From positions 1-20,705 of the forward strand of contig JAMCXR010000003.1 in NCBI GenBank assembly GCA_023474185.1: a DNA stretch of 20,705 nucleotides. Reading direction: 5' to 3'. This document shows, piece after piece, positions 12,631-20,636 of the stretch (positions are counted from its first letter, which is position 1; every line of letters starts with the position of its first letter). A program made the translations under genes and the position numbers. This stretch comes from Patescibacteria group bacterium (lineage in GTDB: Bacteria > Patescibacteriota > Minisyncoccia > UBA6257 > Colwellbacteraceae). The notes below the pieces were generated by a model. That model was not told where the DNA came from, searched no databases, and worked only from the letters and a program-made list of their open reading frames with translations.

Positions 12631-12920
12631 CCAAAAACGCTTTTTACTAAATTAACTATCGCCAACGATCCGAAAACGATTGCGGTTCCGACGACCGCCG
12701 CGATTATGGCATTCTTACCTTTGGTTATCTGGGCCGGCTTGCCTCCGGAGGTAAGCATCAAAAGCCCTCCATAAACCACCATCAGACCGCCGAGCGGAAC
12801 TACCACATACACCATTGCACCAAGTATGTTGGAAATGAGTTGATTGAAATCGCCCCAGTTGCAAGTGAACGGATTGCATTGGGGGACTATCGGACCGAAC
12901 GACGCCAAGAGACGGTGCAT
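12627..12920 (-). CDS. TrbC/VirB2-like pilin-type small membrane protein 2
   Basis: 97 residues with two membrane helices (about 33-56 and 71-93) joined by LTSGGKPAQITKGKNAI, the same loop pattern as in proteins 1 and 3. It lacks a clear signal peptide: the N-terminal 25 residues are only mildly hydrophobic and carry Cys15 and Cys20 (PQCNPFTCNWG). There is no in-frame upstream extension, because a stop lies four codons before the ATG. It starts 9 nt after the solute-binding protein gene and overlaps gene 3 by 4 nt, so all three form one operon. Other T4SS genes are absent here, so the role in a pilus, secretion channel or cell-surface structure is unproven. Confidence 0.78.
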   Translation of the reverse strand: MHRLLASFGPIVPQCNPFTCNWGDFNQLISNILGAMVYVVVPLGGLMVVYGGLLMLTSGGKPAQITKGKNAIIAAVVGTAIVFGSLAIVNLVKSVFG

Positions 12921-12929
12921 ATAGTTAAA

Positions 12930-14231
12930 CTAACTTCTACTTTGGAATAATGACGCGACTGCAGCTTGAGCTTGGCTAATCGCGCTGCCGATATCCGACT
13001 GATTGCTTGTTATCGATTGTATCATGCCGTCGAAAATGTCGCTAACCGCAGCGGGATTGGGCTCCGTCCAATCCTGGGCGGTTAAGGACTGGGAAATAAA
13101 GGAGCCGAGCGTTTGGCTGTTGGAATCCTGAGCAATGAGCGTGCGCAAAGCGGGAGGAATAGACGTTTGCGCGGAGTAGTTTTGGGCGCTTGCCGCGTCG
13201 GTACCAGCAAAGACAGCAAACTCCCAGGCCGTTTGCGGGTCGATTGCCGTTCGCGTGACGGCCACACCCCAGTAATTGGGGAAGTTCACTAAGTTATTCA
13301 AATCGGCCTGCGGCACCGGAGCCACTCCGATATTTACATTGTACGTTCCGCTAGATATTTCCGCTTCCATATTAGCCAAATCGGCGGCGTAGGCGACGAC
13401 CATCCCAACCTTCCCGTTCAAAAAAGCGCTCAAATCATTGCCCATCCCGTCGTTCCAGGTGTAATACCTATTCTGCGGGTTGGCGAACTGCGTGTAAACA
13501 TTCACAGCTTGAACCGCCCCAGGACCGGAAAAATTAACCGACCCGCTATTGTCAATCATAGGCGTTCCATACTGCTCCATAAGCAAGCTGACTATGTCAC
13601 TCGAATCGGGAATACTCTTGCTGGTTCCCCCTAAGGCGGTACCGGCCCTGATTATTCTTCCGCCGCTCAAGGCGCGAATCTTCATTGCGTCGGCGGCAAA
13701 AGCCGGCCAGGTTTTGGGCGGGAGGGCAATTCCGGCTTGGTTGAACAAGCTTTGATTGTAAATCAGAGCCAGAGTGTCGAGCGAGGTCGGCACCGCATAA
13801 ACTTGGCTGTTGTACACAAAATCATTGCTCACCGTCTGCGGGAAAAGACTGGCGAGCTGAACTACAGAAACGGTTCCCGTCGGAGCCGGAGTCAAAATTC
13901 CGCGCATCTGGTATAGCCACTTATTATTCAACGCAGTGATGTCCGGCCCGGTCCCGGCCGCCATGGCGTTAATTAGGGTTGTCTGGAAATTAACAGGGTT
14001 GACCTGCACATAATTAATTTTCACTCCGGGATGCAGCCGGGTAAAAGAGGAAATGGTATAGCTCCAAGCCGAAGCGGGATCGGTCCCCCAAAAAGTCAGG
14101 GTCTCGCTTTTCCCGCGCTGGCGCAAACCAGGAAGGATGCCGGCGAAGATCAAAATAAAAGAGATGACCAGCAACCCGGCAACCCCCAAGATAATCATTT
14201 GCTGTTTGGTGAACCGTAACGGCATACTCAT
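12930..14231 (-). CDS. Membrane-anchored extracellular solute-binding protein (SBP family 1-like)
   Basis: 433 residues. The N-terminus has one hydrophobic helix (about 13-33) with no lipobox Cys, so it is an uncleaved anchor or signal instead of a lipoprotein signal. The remainder fits bacterial ABC-importer sugar-binding proteins: TLTFWGTDPAS near the start, HPGVKINYVQ, FQTTLINAMAAGTGPDI, then YAVPTSLDTLALIYNQSLF and the late GVAVTRTAIDPQTAWEFAVF. Such proteins bind a sugar or other solute and hand it to a permease, but no permease or ATPase gene is nearby; two pilin-like genes follow instead. A second ATG two codons in (14225) fits the predicted promoter slightly better. The substrate is unknown. 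Confidence 0.85.
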   Translation of the reverse strand: MSMPLRFTKQQMIILGVAGLLVISFILIFAGILPGLRQRGKSETLTFWGTDPASAWSYTISSFTRLHPGVKINYVQVNPVNFQTTLINAMAAGTGPDITALNNKWLYQMRGILTPAPTGTVSVVQLASLFPQTVSNDFVYNSQVYAVPTSLDTLALIYNQSLFNQAGIALPPKTWPAFAADAMKIRALSGGRIIRAGTALGGTSKSIPDSSDIVSLLMEQYGTPMIDNSGSVNFSGPGAVQAVNVYTQFANPQNRYYTWNDGMGNDLSAFLNGKVGMVVAYAADLANMEAEISSGTYNVNIGVAPVPQADLNNLVNFPNYWGVAVTRTAIDPQTAWEFAVFAGTDAASAQNYSAQTSIPPALRTLIAQDSNSQTLGSFISQSLTAQDWTEPNPAAVSDIFDGMIQSITSNQSDIGSAISQAQAAVASLFQSRS

Positions 14232-14234
14232 TTA

Positions 14235-14263
14235 ATATTAAGCAGTCAAAAACTAAAAATCAA
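14235..14263 (-). promoter_or_regulatory. Possible promoter for the solute-binding protein operon
   Basis: Minus strand: -35 TTGATT (14258-14263), 17-nt spacer, -10 TAATAT (14235-14240), each 4 of 6 to consensus. The -10 lies 3 nt from the first ATG (14231) and 9 nt from the second (14225), so transcripts from here would favour the second ATG with almost no leader. Confidence 0.4.
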
Positions 14264-14316
14264 AGACGATAAATAAGGAGACTCCAATTTCCGGCCTTCA
14301 GGATTCGGCCTTAAGC

Positions 14317-16752
14317 TTACAGCGCCACCGTTCCCGCCAATTCATCCCCCTCCTCGACGCGCATTATCCGCACTCCCTGCGCGGAGCGGCCGGTGGTGCG
14401 GATGCTCTTTAAGTCGGTGCGGATGATTTGCCCCTTCTCGGAGATGGCCAACAATTCCTTTTCCTCGGTAATAACGTGGGACGAAACGACTTCACCGGTT
14501 TTGCTCGTCACTTTGGCCGTCAAAATTCCCTTCCCCCCGCGCGACTGCAGGCGGTACTCTTTTAACGGAGTGAACTTGGCGAATCCGTTGGACATTATCA
14601 CCAAGAAGTTCCCTCTTTCGTTTTCGGAAGTGATCACCTCGAACGAGCTTACTTTGTCGCCGGACTTCAAATTAACCCCTCTCACTCCGGCCGCCGTTCT
14701 GCCCATCGGCCTCACATCCTTTTCTCTAAACCTTATCGACTGCCCTTTGCGGGTGGTAAGTATTATTTCATCTCCGGTTTTAACGAGTTTAACCCAGCGA
14801 AGCTCGTCGCCCTTCTTCAAATTAATGGCGATTATTCCGCTTCTCCTTACGTTGCCGAACTCTTCGAGCGGCGTTTTCTTAATCACGCCTTGGATAGTAA
14901 CCATCGTCAGGCAGCCGTCTCTTTGTTTTCTGTCGTCGCTATAGGCGATGATCGCGCTCACTTTTTCGTTCGCCGGAATCTCCAGAAAATTATGTATCGC
15001 TTTGCCCTTGCTGGTGCGGCTCGCGACCGGCACTTCATAAACCTTGGTTTGAAAAACTTTCCCCCCGGAGGTGAAAAAGAGGATATTGTCGTGCGTCCGT
15101 GCGCGCAGGAAATGCGCCAGTTCGTCGGCCTCATCAAACGACCCGCCGGCGATGCCTTTGCCGCCGCGCTTTTGGGTTTTGAAAGTATTGGGAGCCAAGC
15201 GCTTCACATATCCGTCCGCGGACATAGTGATAATTGTATCCTCCTGAGGAACGAGATCTTCTACAGTCAGCTCTTTCAAGCCGCCTTCGATTACCTTGGT
15301 CTTTCTTTCGTCCCCGAATTTTTCCTTTATTTCCCGGAACTCCCTGTCGATGACCTCGTCAATTTTTTCGGGACTCCTGAGCAGAAGTTCGAGGTCCTTG
15401 ATGAGTTTCATTTTTTCCTTAAGCTCGTCTTCTATTTTCTGTCGCTCCAAAGCGGCCAGCGTCTGTAATCTCATTTCAAGAATCGCCGTCGCTTGCAGGT
15501 CGCTCAAGTCGAATTTTTTCATCAGATTCGCGTGAGCGTCTTCCTTGCTCTCCGATTTTTTAATCGTCTCGATTATTTTGTCGATTACCGAAAGCGCCTT
15601 AGCCAGCCCCTCGAGAATGTGCGCCCGCGCCTTGGCCTGCTTCAGATCGAATTCGGCGCGGCGGCGCACCACCGTCTGCCGATGGGAAACGAAAACCGCG
15701 AGTGCGTCTTTAACGGAAAGGATTTCCGGGCGCAGGCCGTCGACCAGCGCCAGGAAATTCATGTGGAAATCTTTTTGCAAATCGGTATAATTCCAAAGTT
15801 GGTTCAAAACCTTCTGCGGAATGGCGTCAGATTTCAAGTCGATGGCGATGCGCAGCCCGTCTTTATCCGACTCGTCGCGCAGATCCCTGATGCCCTCTAT
15901 TCTTTTTTCCTGTACCAACTCGGCAATCTTGGTAATCAGCTCTGCTTTGTTGACCTGGTAAGGGATTTCCGTAATGACAATCTTTTTTTCGTCCACCTCT
16001 GCCAAGGCCCTCACGGTAATCGCTCCGCGCCCGGTGACGTACGCTTCGTTTATTTTTTTGCGGTCGTAAATAATTCCGCCGGTGGGAAAATCCGGACCCT
16101 TAATGAATTTCATCAGATCCTCAGAGGTCGAATCGGAGTGTTTTATCAAATAGGAAGCGGCGTCCAGAACCTCGGTCAAATTATGCGGCGGAATTCTGGT
16201 AGCCATCCCGACGGCGATTCCATCCGAGCCGTTGATCAAAAGATTCGGTATTTTGGCCGGTAAAACCGTCGGCTCTTCCCTGGTGCCATCGTAGTTGGGC
16301 ATAAAATCGACGGTTTCTTTTTCAATGTCGGTCAACAACTCCTCGGCTATTCGCGAAAGACGGCATTCGGTGTACCTCATTGCCGCCTGCGAGTCTCCGT
16401 CTATCGAGCCCCAGTTTCCTTGTCCGTCGATGAGCGGATAGCGCAGGGTGAATGTCTGCGCCATCCTGGCCAAGGAATCATAAACCGCCAAGTCGCCGTG
16501 GGGATGGTATCTTCCCAAAACATCGCCGACCACGTTGGCCGACTTCTTAAATTTGGCGCTGTGGGTCAGCCCGCCGTCCCACATCGCCCACAGTATCCGG
16601 CGGTGCACCGGCTTTAAGCCGTCGCGCGCGTCCGGCAGGGCGCGGCCGACGATGACCGACATCGCGTAATCCAAATATGACTCCCTGAGTTCCGCGGTAA
16701 TCTCGCGCTTTTCAAAACTTTCGCTTTTTCCTTTTTCCTTTTCTTCGTCCAT
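14317..16752 (-). CDS. gyrA: DNA gyrase subunit A
   Basis: The DNA-cleaving and religating subunit of gyrase (811 residues), acting with GyrB to supercoil DNA. The winged-helix breakage domain has the catalytic Tyr127 in AAMRYTE and HPHGD at 83-87. The tower and coiled-coil follow (about 365-490), and the beta-pinwheel C-terminal domain carries the gyrase-type box KRGGKG at 528-533, which favours GyrA over ParC. The residue matching E. coli Ser83, a main quinolone contact, is Leu88 (codon 16489-16491); the Asp87 equivalent, Asp92, is kept. The gene lies 12 nt after an MBL-fold gene and seems to depend on that gene's promoter. No clear terminator follows. Confidence 0.96.
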   Translation of the reverse strand: MDEEKEKGKSESFEKREITAELRESYLDYAMSVIVGRALPDARDGLKPVHRRILWAMWDGGLTHSAKFKKSANVVGDVLGRYHPHGDLAVYDSLARMAQTFTLRYPLIDGQGNWGSIDGDSQAAMRYTECRLSRIAEELLTDIEKETVDFMPNYDGTREEPTVLPAKIPNLLINGSDGIAVGMATRIPPHNLTEVLDAASYLIKHSDSTSEDLMKFIKGPDFPTGGIIYDRKKINEAYVTGRGAITVRALAEVDEKKIVITEIPYQVNKAELITKIAELVQEKRIEGIRDLRDESDKDGLRIAIDLKSDAIPQKVLNQLWNYTDLQKDFHMNFLALVDGLRPEILSVKDALAVFVSHRQTVVRRRAEFDLKQAKARAHILEGLAKALSVIDKIIETIKKSESKEDAHANLMKKFDLSDLQATAILEMRLQTLAALERQKIEDELKEKMKLIKDLELLLRSPEKIDEVIDREFREIKEKFGDERKTKVIEGGLKELTVEDLVPQEDTIITMSADGYVKRLAPNTFKTQKRGGKGIAGGSFDEADELAHFLRARTHDNILFFTSGGKVFQTKVYEVPVASRTSKGKAIHNFLEIPANEKVSAIIAYSDDRKQRDGCLTMVTIQGVIKKTPLEEFGNVRRSGIIAINLKKGDELRWVKLVKTGDEIILTTRKGQSIRFREKDVRPMGRTAAGVRGVNLKSGDKVSSFEVITSENERGNFLVIMSNGFAKFTPLKEYRLQSRGGKGILTAKVTSKTGEVVSSHVITEEKELLAISEKGQIIRTDLKSIRTTGRSAQGVRIMRVEEGDELAGTVAL

Positions 16753-16764
16753 AATCGATGATCT

Positions 16765-17322
16765 TTATTCCGCTCGGAACACCAAAATCTTTCGCGTACC
16801 TTCGTTTAAATCCTTCCGTTTGGCCGTAAATTTGTCGACCGGCTCCGGATTTTGCCCAAGAGCCGCGGCGAGCGCTTTCAGGTCGCTCACCGAACTGAAA
16901 ACCGCGACCTTAGGCTCCACTTCCTTAACGACGGAGGCCGCGTCCTTTTCTTTCAGCCCCGATTCGCCGGAAGACAAAAACAAAACATCAACCTCTCCGA
17001 GTCGGTCCAGTTCCTCGCTGGATAACGGAGACGATAAACCGCCCAAGAAAGCCAGCCTTATTTCGTCCAACTCGACTGAGTAGACGACTTTTATTTGCTT
17101 ATCCGACGATTCCCTGCCGACTTGAACGCCGCGCAAACGAACTCCTCCAATTTCATACTCTCCGGCAGTGTTAATAGTCTCGTCCGCGCCGGAAGTCAGA
17201 GGTAGATTGGAAGCAGTGTGAAGAGTAATGTCGCCGCGCGCCGAAGCTGGCGGATTGACCAAAATAGAGAAGTCCGAAACCTGGCATTTAAGCCCTCCGT
17301 TTTTCAAAGGGGTGACAACCAT
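16765..17322 (-). CDS. Metallo-beta-lactamase-fold protein without metal ligands (pseudoenzyme)
   Basis: 185 residues that align by eye with small UlaG-like MBL-fold hydrolases. The family landmarks are INTAGEYEIGGVRLRGVQ (50-67), a strand LAFLGGL (90-96), DVLFL (112-116), and the KDAASVVKEVEPKVAVF (126-142) and FTAKRKDL (about 164-171) pieces. The HxHxDH metal motif that should follow the first strands is missing: residues 31-45 read DITLHTASNLPLTSG. The Asp of the usual HLGD is Gly94, and the late His near 142-146 is Ser/Val. It therefore looks like a non-catalytic or changed-function member. It starts the gyrA transcription unit, 12 nt upstream of gyrA. Confidence 0.78.
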   Translation of the reverse strand: MVVTPLKNGGLKCQVSDFSILVNPPASARGDITLHTASNLPLTSGADETINTAGEYEIGGVRLRGVQVGRESSDKQIKVVYSVELDEIRLAFLGGLSSPLSSEELDRLGEVDVLFLSSGESGLKEKDAASVVKEVEPKVAVFSSVSDLKALAAALGQNPEPVDKFTAKRKDLNEGTRKILVFRAE

Positions 17323-17332
17323 ATGCTTTCAT

Positions 17333-17361
17333 AGCATACTCTGAAAAGGGTTGATTTTCAA
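17333..17361 (-). promoter_or_regulatory. Promoter for the MBL-fold gene and gyrA
   Basis: Minus strand: -35 TTGAAA (17356-17361), 17-nt spacer, -10 TATGCT (17333-17338), 10 nt before the ATG at 17322, so the leader would be about 3 nt. It overlaps the divergent S1 promoter by its -35 box. Confidence 0.5.
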
Positions 17362-17378
17362 TCGCGTTTATATATAAT
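17351..17378 (+). promoter_or_regulatory. Promoter for the S1 gene
   Basis: -35 TTGATT (17351-17356), 16-nt spacer, perfect -10 TATAAT (17373-17378), then 7 nt to the ATG at 17386. Transcription is expected to begin at the start codon. Confidence 0.68.
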
Positions 17379-17385
17379 GTAGGCC

Positions 17386-18483
17386 ATGCAACAAACAGCT
17401 GCCACCAAAAGAGGAGACACCTACGAGCTTCGGGTTTTGAAGTCCGAGCCCAGCTTGATGCCGCTCCTGAAAGCCGGCGACATAGTCGAGGCCAGACTGC
17501 TCGAAAAATCCAACCGCGGGGTCTATTTCGACATTTCTAAAATTGGCTTGGGGGTCATTCGCGGTCAGGAATTGAGTAATTCGCGGGATATTCTCAAAAA
17601 ACTCAACGTCGGCGACACCATCAGCGCCAAGGTGGCCGTGCGCGAAAACAAAAACGGGCTGGTCGAGCTTTCTCTCTCGGAAGCCACCAAGCAAAAGGCC
17701 TGGCAGGAAATAAAAGAATTAAAAGAGGAGGGCCAGCCGGTAAAAATCAAAATAGTCTCATCGAACAGCGGTGGATTAATCGCCGATTTGCTTGGCGTCC
17801 AGGCTTTCCTGCCCGCGTCTCAGCTTTCTCCGGAACACTATCCTCAGGAAACCGACGGCAATAGAACCAAGATGCTCGAGGCCCTAAAGCAGTTCGTCGG
17901 CCAAGAATTGACGGTTAAGGTGATCAACTTCACCCCGCGCACCAACAAATTAATTGTTTCCGAAAGAGAGGTTTTGTCCGAAGGAGCTAAGGAAGCGCTT
18001 GCGAAATATAAAGCGGGCGACGTGGTCAACTGCATTGTTTCCGGCGTGGCTACTTTCGGCGCTTTCGTCAGATTCGCCGACGATCCGAGCATTGAGGGAC
18101 TTATTTACATTAGCGAATTAAGCCACAGCATCATCGAAAATCCCAAGGAAGTGATTAAGGTTGGCGACATGGTCAGAGCCAGCATCTTGGAAATCAAGGA
18201 CGGCCGCGTTTCCCTTTCCATCAAAACCCTGGAGAAAAACCCCTGGGATAAGGTAGCGGACAAATACAAGGAAGGAGAAATAGTGAATGGCGGTGTCTAT
18301 CGCATAACCCCCTTCGGCGCTTTCGTGAAGCTGGATCCGCAAATTTCCGGGTTAATCCACGTCTCGGAATTCGGCAGCCTCGAGGAGCTAAAGAAGAATC
18401 TCGAGCTCGGAAAAAACTACAACTTCCTCGTTTCATCCGTGAAACCGGATGTTAAAAGGATTATACTGAAATTGGCGAAATAG
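17386..18483 (+). CDS. rpsA: Ribosomal protein S1-like, four S1 domains
   Basis: 365 residues made of four OB-fold S1 RNA-binding domains at about 29-98, 116-194, 209-280 and 296-364. Domains 3 and 4 are the most typical (FGAFVRF...EGLIYISELS and FGAFVKLDPQISGLIHVSEFG). The four-domain form is that of many non-proteobacterial S1 proteins; E. coli has six. S1 helps unfold and place mRNA on the 30S subunit, mainly for mRNAs with leaders, which matters in a genome that seems to use few Shine-Dalgarno sites. The ATG lies 7 nt after a perfect -10 box with no room for a ribosome-binding site. A short stem after the stop (CCGGG/CCCGG) has no T tract, so read-through into ftsH is possible. Confidence 0.93.
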   Translation: MQQTAATKRGDTYELRVLKSEPSLMPLLKAGDIVEARLLEKSNRGVYFDISKIGLGVIRGQELSNSRDILKKLNVGDTISAKVAVRENKNGLVELSLSEATKQKAWQEIKELKEEGQPVKIKIVSSNSGGLIADLLGVQAFLPASQLSPEHYPQETDGNRTKMLEALKQFVGQELTVKVINFTPRTNKLIVSEREVLSEGAKEALAKYKAGDVVNCIVSGVATFGAFVRFADDPSIEGLIYISELSHSIIENPKEVIKVGDMVRASILEIKDGRVSLSIKTLEKNPWDKVADKYKEGEIVNGGVYRITPFGAFVKLDPQISGLIHVSEFGSLEELKKNLELGKNYNFLVSSVKPDVKRIILKLAK

Positions 18484-18636
18484 CCGGGAAAGCCGAAACC
18501 CGGACCGCGAATCCTGGAGCGCAAAACTCGCGTTGTTTGGTTGGGTTTTGGAATAAATAAAGAACTCAAAAGGGGTTTGAACGCGCACCTCGAATTAAGA
18601 ACACCATAGACAACCTCTAACTGCTTTTTATACGCA

Positions 18637-20469
18637 ATGAAGAGCCTTGCAAAAAATATTTTAATAACGCTGCTCATAATTTTCAGCTTGGCGTTGGCCG
18701 CCTCGCTGGTTTACCAAACCTCTAGCCAGCCAAAAAACTTGAATCTCTCGACCTTGGCCAGCGACATTGAAAGCGGCCAAATTAAAAGCATCAATGTGAG
18801 CGGCAACAGCCTGACGATTACCGGCGTTAACGGCCAGGTTTATCAAGGACAAAAAGAGGCGGAGTCTGGAATAGTGGAAACGCTGAAGAACTATGGCGTC
18901 ACCCCCGAGGAGCTGGCCAAGGTAAACATCAGCGTAGCTTCCACAAGCGGATCCGACTTTTGGATCAATGTGGTGCTGCCTATAATTTTGCCGACGATCG
19001 TCATGGTGTTTATCTTTTATTATTTGCTGCGCCAAACTAAGCAGGGTGTTAACCAGGCTTTCAATTTTGGACGAGCCAATTTGCGGCTGTTTACCAGCTT
19101 CAAGGACAGAATTACTTTCGCGGACGTGGCCGGACTGAAGGAGGTCAAGGAAGAAATGCTCGAGATAGTCGATTTCCTGAAGAACCCGAAAAAGTACTTG
19201 GATATCGGGGCAAAAATACCGCGCGGGGTGTTGCTAATCGGCCCTCCCGGATCCGGCAAAACTCTGCTGGCGCGGGCGGTTGCCGGAGAGGCCAACGTCC
19301 CTTTCTTCCACATTTCCGCTTCGGAGTTCGTAGAGATGTTCGTCGGCGTAGGAGCAGCCAGAACCAGAGACGCCTTCGCCACCGCCAAACGGGCGGCGCC
19401 TTCCATTCTGTTTATTGATGAAATAGACGCGGTTGGACGCGAGCGCGGCGCAGGCTTGGGAGGCGGCCATGACGAACGCGAGCAGACTTTGAACCAGATT
19501 CTTGTGGAAATGGACGGATTCGACCGCAACACGCAAGTGATAGTTTTGGCTGCCACCAACCGGCCAGACATTCTGGACCCCGCTCTCTTGAGGCCGGGAA
19601 GATTTGATCGCCGAATCATGCTCGATTTTCCGGACATAGGAGAAAGGGAGGCGATATTAAAGATTCACGCCAAAGGAAAACCGCTGGATACCGACGTTGA
19701 TTTCAGGAGAGTTGCCGTCAGAACCCCCGGTTTTTCTGGTGCCGACTTGGCCAATCTAGTAAACGAGGCGGCTATTTTGGCTGTGCAGCAAGGGAAAGCC
19801 AGCATTTCCCAACAGAATCTATACGATTCTATCGAAAAAGTATTGCTCGGACCGGCTAGAAAAAGCCGGGTGATTCCCGAAAAAGAAAGGGAAATAACCG
19901 CTTACCACGAGGCTGGGCACGCGCTCGTAGCCGCCGGGCTGAAAAATTCCGACCCGGTACACAAAGTTTCCATAGTCTCCCGCGGAATGGCCGGAGGCTA
20001 CACAATCAAGCTTCCCTTGGAAGAGCATCGTCTGACCACCAAATCCCAATTTTTGTCGGAATTGGCAATGATGATGGGCGGATACGCAGCGGAGGAAGAA
20101 AGGTTCGGCGACATCACAACCGGGGCCAGCAACGATTTGAAAGAGGCTTCGAACACTGCCCGGATGATTGTCACGCGTTTCGGCATGAGCGACCTTGGTC
20201 CGATTACTTTCGGCAAGACCGAGGAGCTTCTTTTTCTCGGCAAGGAAATAACCACGGAAAAGAATTATTCCGAGGCAACCGCCGAAAAAATAGACGGCGA
20301 AGTTTCCGGCCTTTTGACCAAAGCCCACAAGACCGCGCGTAAGATAGTTTCCGCCCACAAAGACGTTTTAGACAAGGTGGCCAAGGCCTTGCTGGAAAAA
20401 GAAACGCTTGAAGGAGAGGAGTTTTATGCGCTGATTAAAGATTTCGACCTTCAGCCGATTGAAGCGTAA
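18637..20469 (+). CDS. ftsH: ATP-dependent zinc metalloprotease FtsH
   Basis: A membrane-bound hexameric AAA+ protease that extracts and degrades membrane and regulatory proteins. The 610 residues are of typical length. Two membrane helices (about 8-26 and 110-130) flank a small outside domain. The AAA domain has Walker A GPPGSGKT (202-209), Walker B ILFIDEID (257-264), the pore FVEMFVG motif (231-237) and the second region of homology ATNRPDILDPALLRPGRFDR (306-325). The peptidase has HEAGH (424-428) with Asp500 in TGASND as the third zinc ligand. The start is fixed by the N-terminal helix; no Shine-Dalgarno sequence or clear -10 is seen, and S1 lies 153 nt upstream on the same strand. Confidence 0.98.
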   Translation: MKSLAKNILITLLIIFSLALAASLVYQTSSQPKNLNLSTLASDIESGQIKSINVSGNSLTITGVNGQVYQGQKEAESGIVETLKNYGVTPEELAKVNISVASTSGSDFWINVVLPIILPTIVMVFIFYYLLRQTKQGVNQAFNFGRANLRLFTSFKDRITFADVAGLKEVKEEMLEIVDFLKNPKKYLDIGAKIPRGVLLIGPPGSGKTLLARAVAGEANVPFFHISASEFVEMFVGVGAARTRDAFATAKRAAPSILFIDEIDAVGRERGAGLGGGHDEREQTLNQILVEMDGFDRNTQVIVLAATNRPDILDPALLRPGRFDRRIMLDFPDIGEREAILKIHAKGKPLDTDVDFRRVAVRTPGFSGADLANLVNEAAILAVQQGKASISQQNLYDSIEKVLLGPARKSRVIPEKEREITAYHEAGHALVAAGLKNSDPVHKVSIVSRGMAGGYTIKLPLEEHRLTTKSQFLSELAMMMGGYAAEEERFGDITTGASNDLKEASNTARMIVTRFGMSDLGPITFGKTEELLFLGKEITTEKNYSEATAEKIDGEVSGLLTKAHKTARKIVSAHKDVLDKVAKALLEKETLEGEEFYALIKDFDLQPIEA

Positions 20470-20561
20470 GGCGGAGGTTGAAACTCGAGGTGTAGAATTT
20501 GATAGTTTTAAACCAGGACACATCAGCCTCCGATGCCCGGCGGGCAACGGATCTTGACGAC

Positions 20562-20615
20562 AACGGATAAAAAAGAATCGTTATAAACTCTTCTTTGCTT
20601 ATTCCGTTATTTTTA
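20562..20615 (+). terminator. Possible terminator of ftsH
   Basis: AACGGATAA (20562-20570) can pair with TTATTCCGTT (20599-20608) with a bulge, with additional AAAAGAA/TTCTTT pairing inside, and the 3' arm is followed by ATTTTTAC. The stem is AT-rich and imperfect. It overlaps the tRNA-Ile promoter. Confidence 0.4.
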
Positions 20616-20622
20616 CTAATAT
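20595..20622 (+). promoter_or_regulatory. Possible promoter for tRNA-Ile
   Basis: -35 TTGCTT (20595-20600), 16-nt spacer, -10 TAATAT (20617-20622), 14 nt before the tRNA 5' end. Match to consensus is moderate at each box. Confidence 0.45.
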
Positions 20623-20636
20623 GTAAAAGCTTGCAG

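Noticed and set aside
14280..14310. Terminator after gyrA (GGCC repeats)
   Set aside because: Only 4-bp self-complementary arms with no T tract; too weak to support.
18484..18503. Terminator after the S1 gene
   Set aside because: The CCGGG/CCCGG stem is only 5 bp with a 10-nt loop and no T tract follows.
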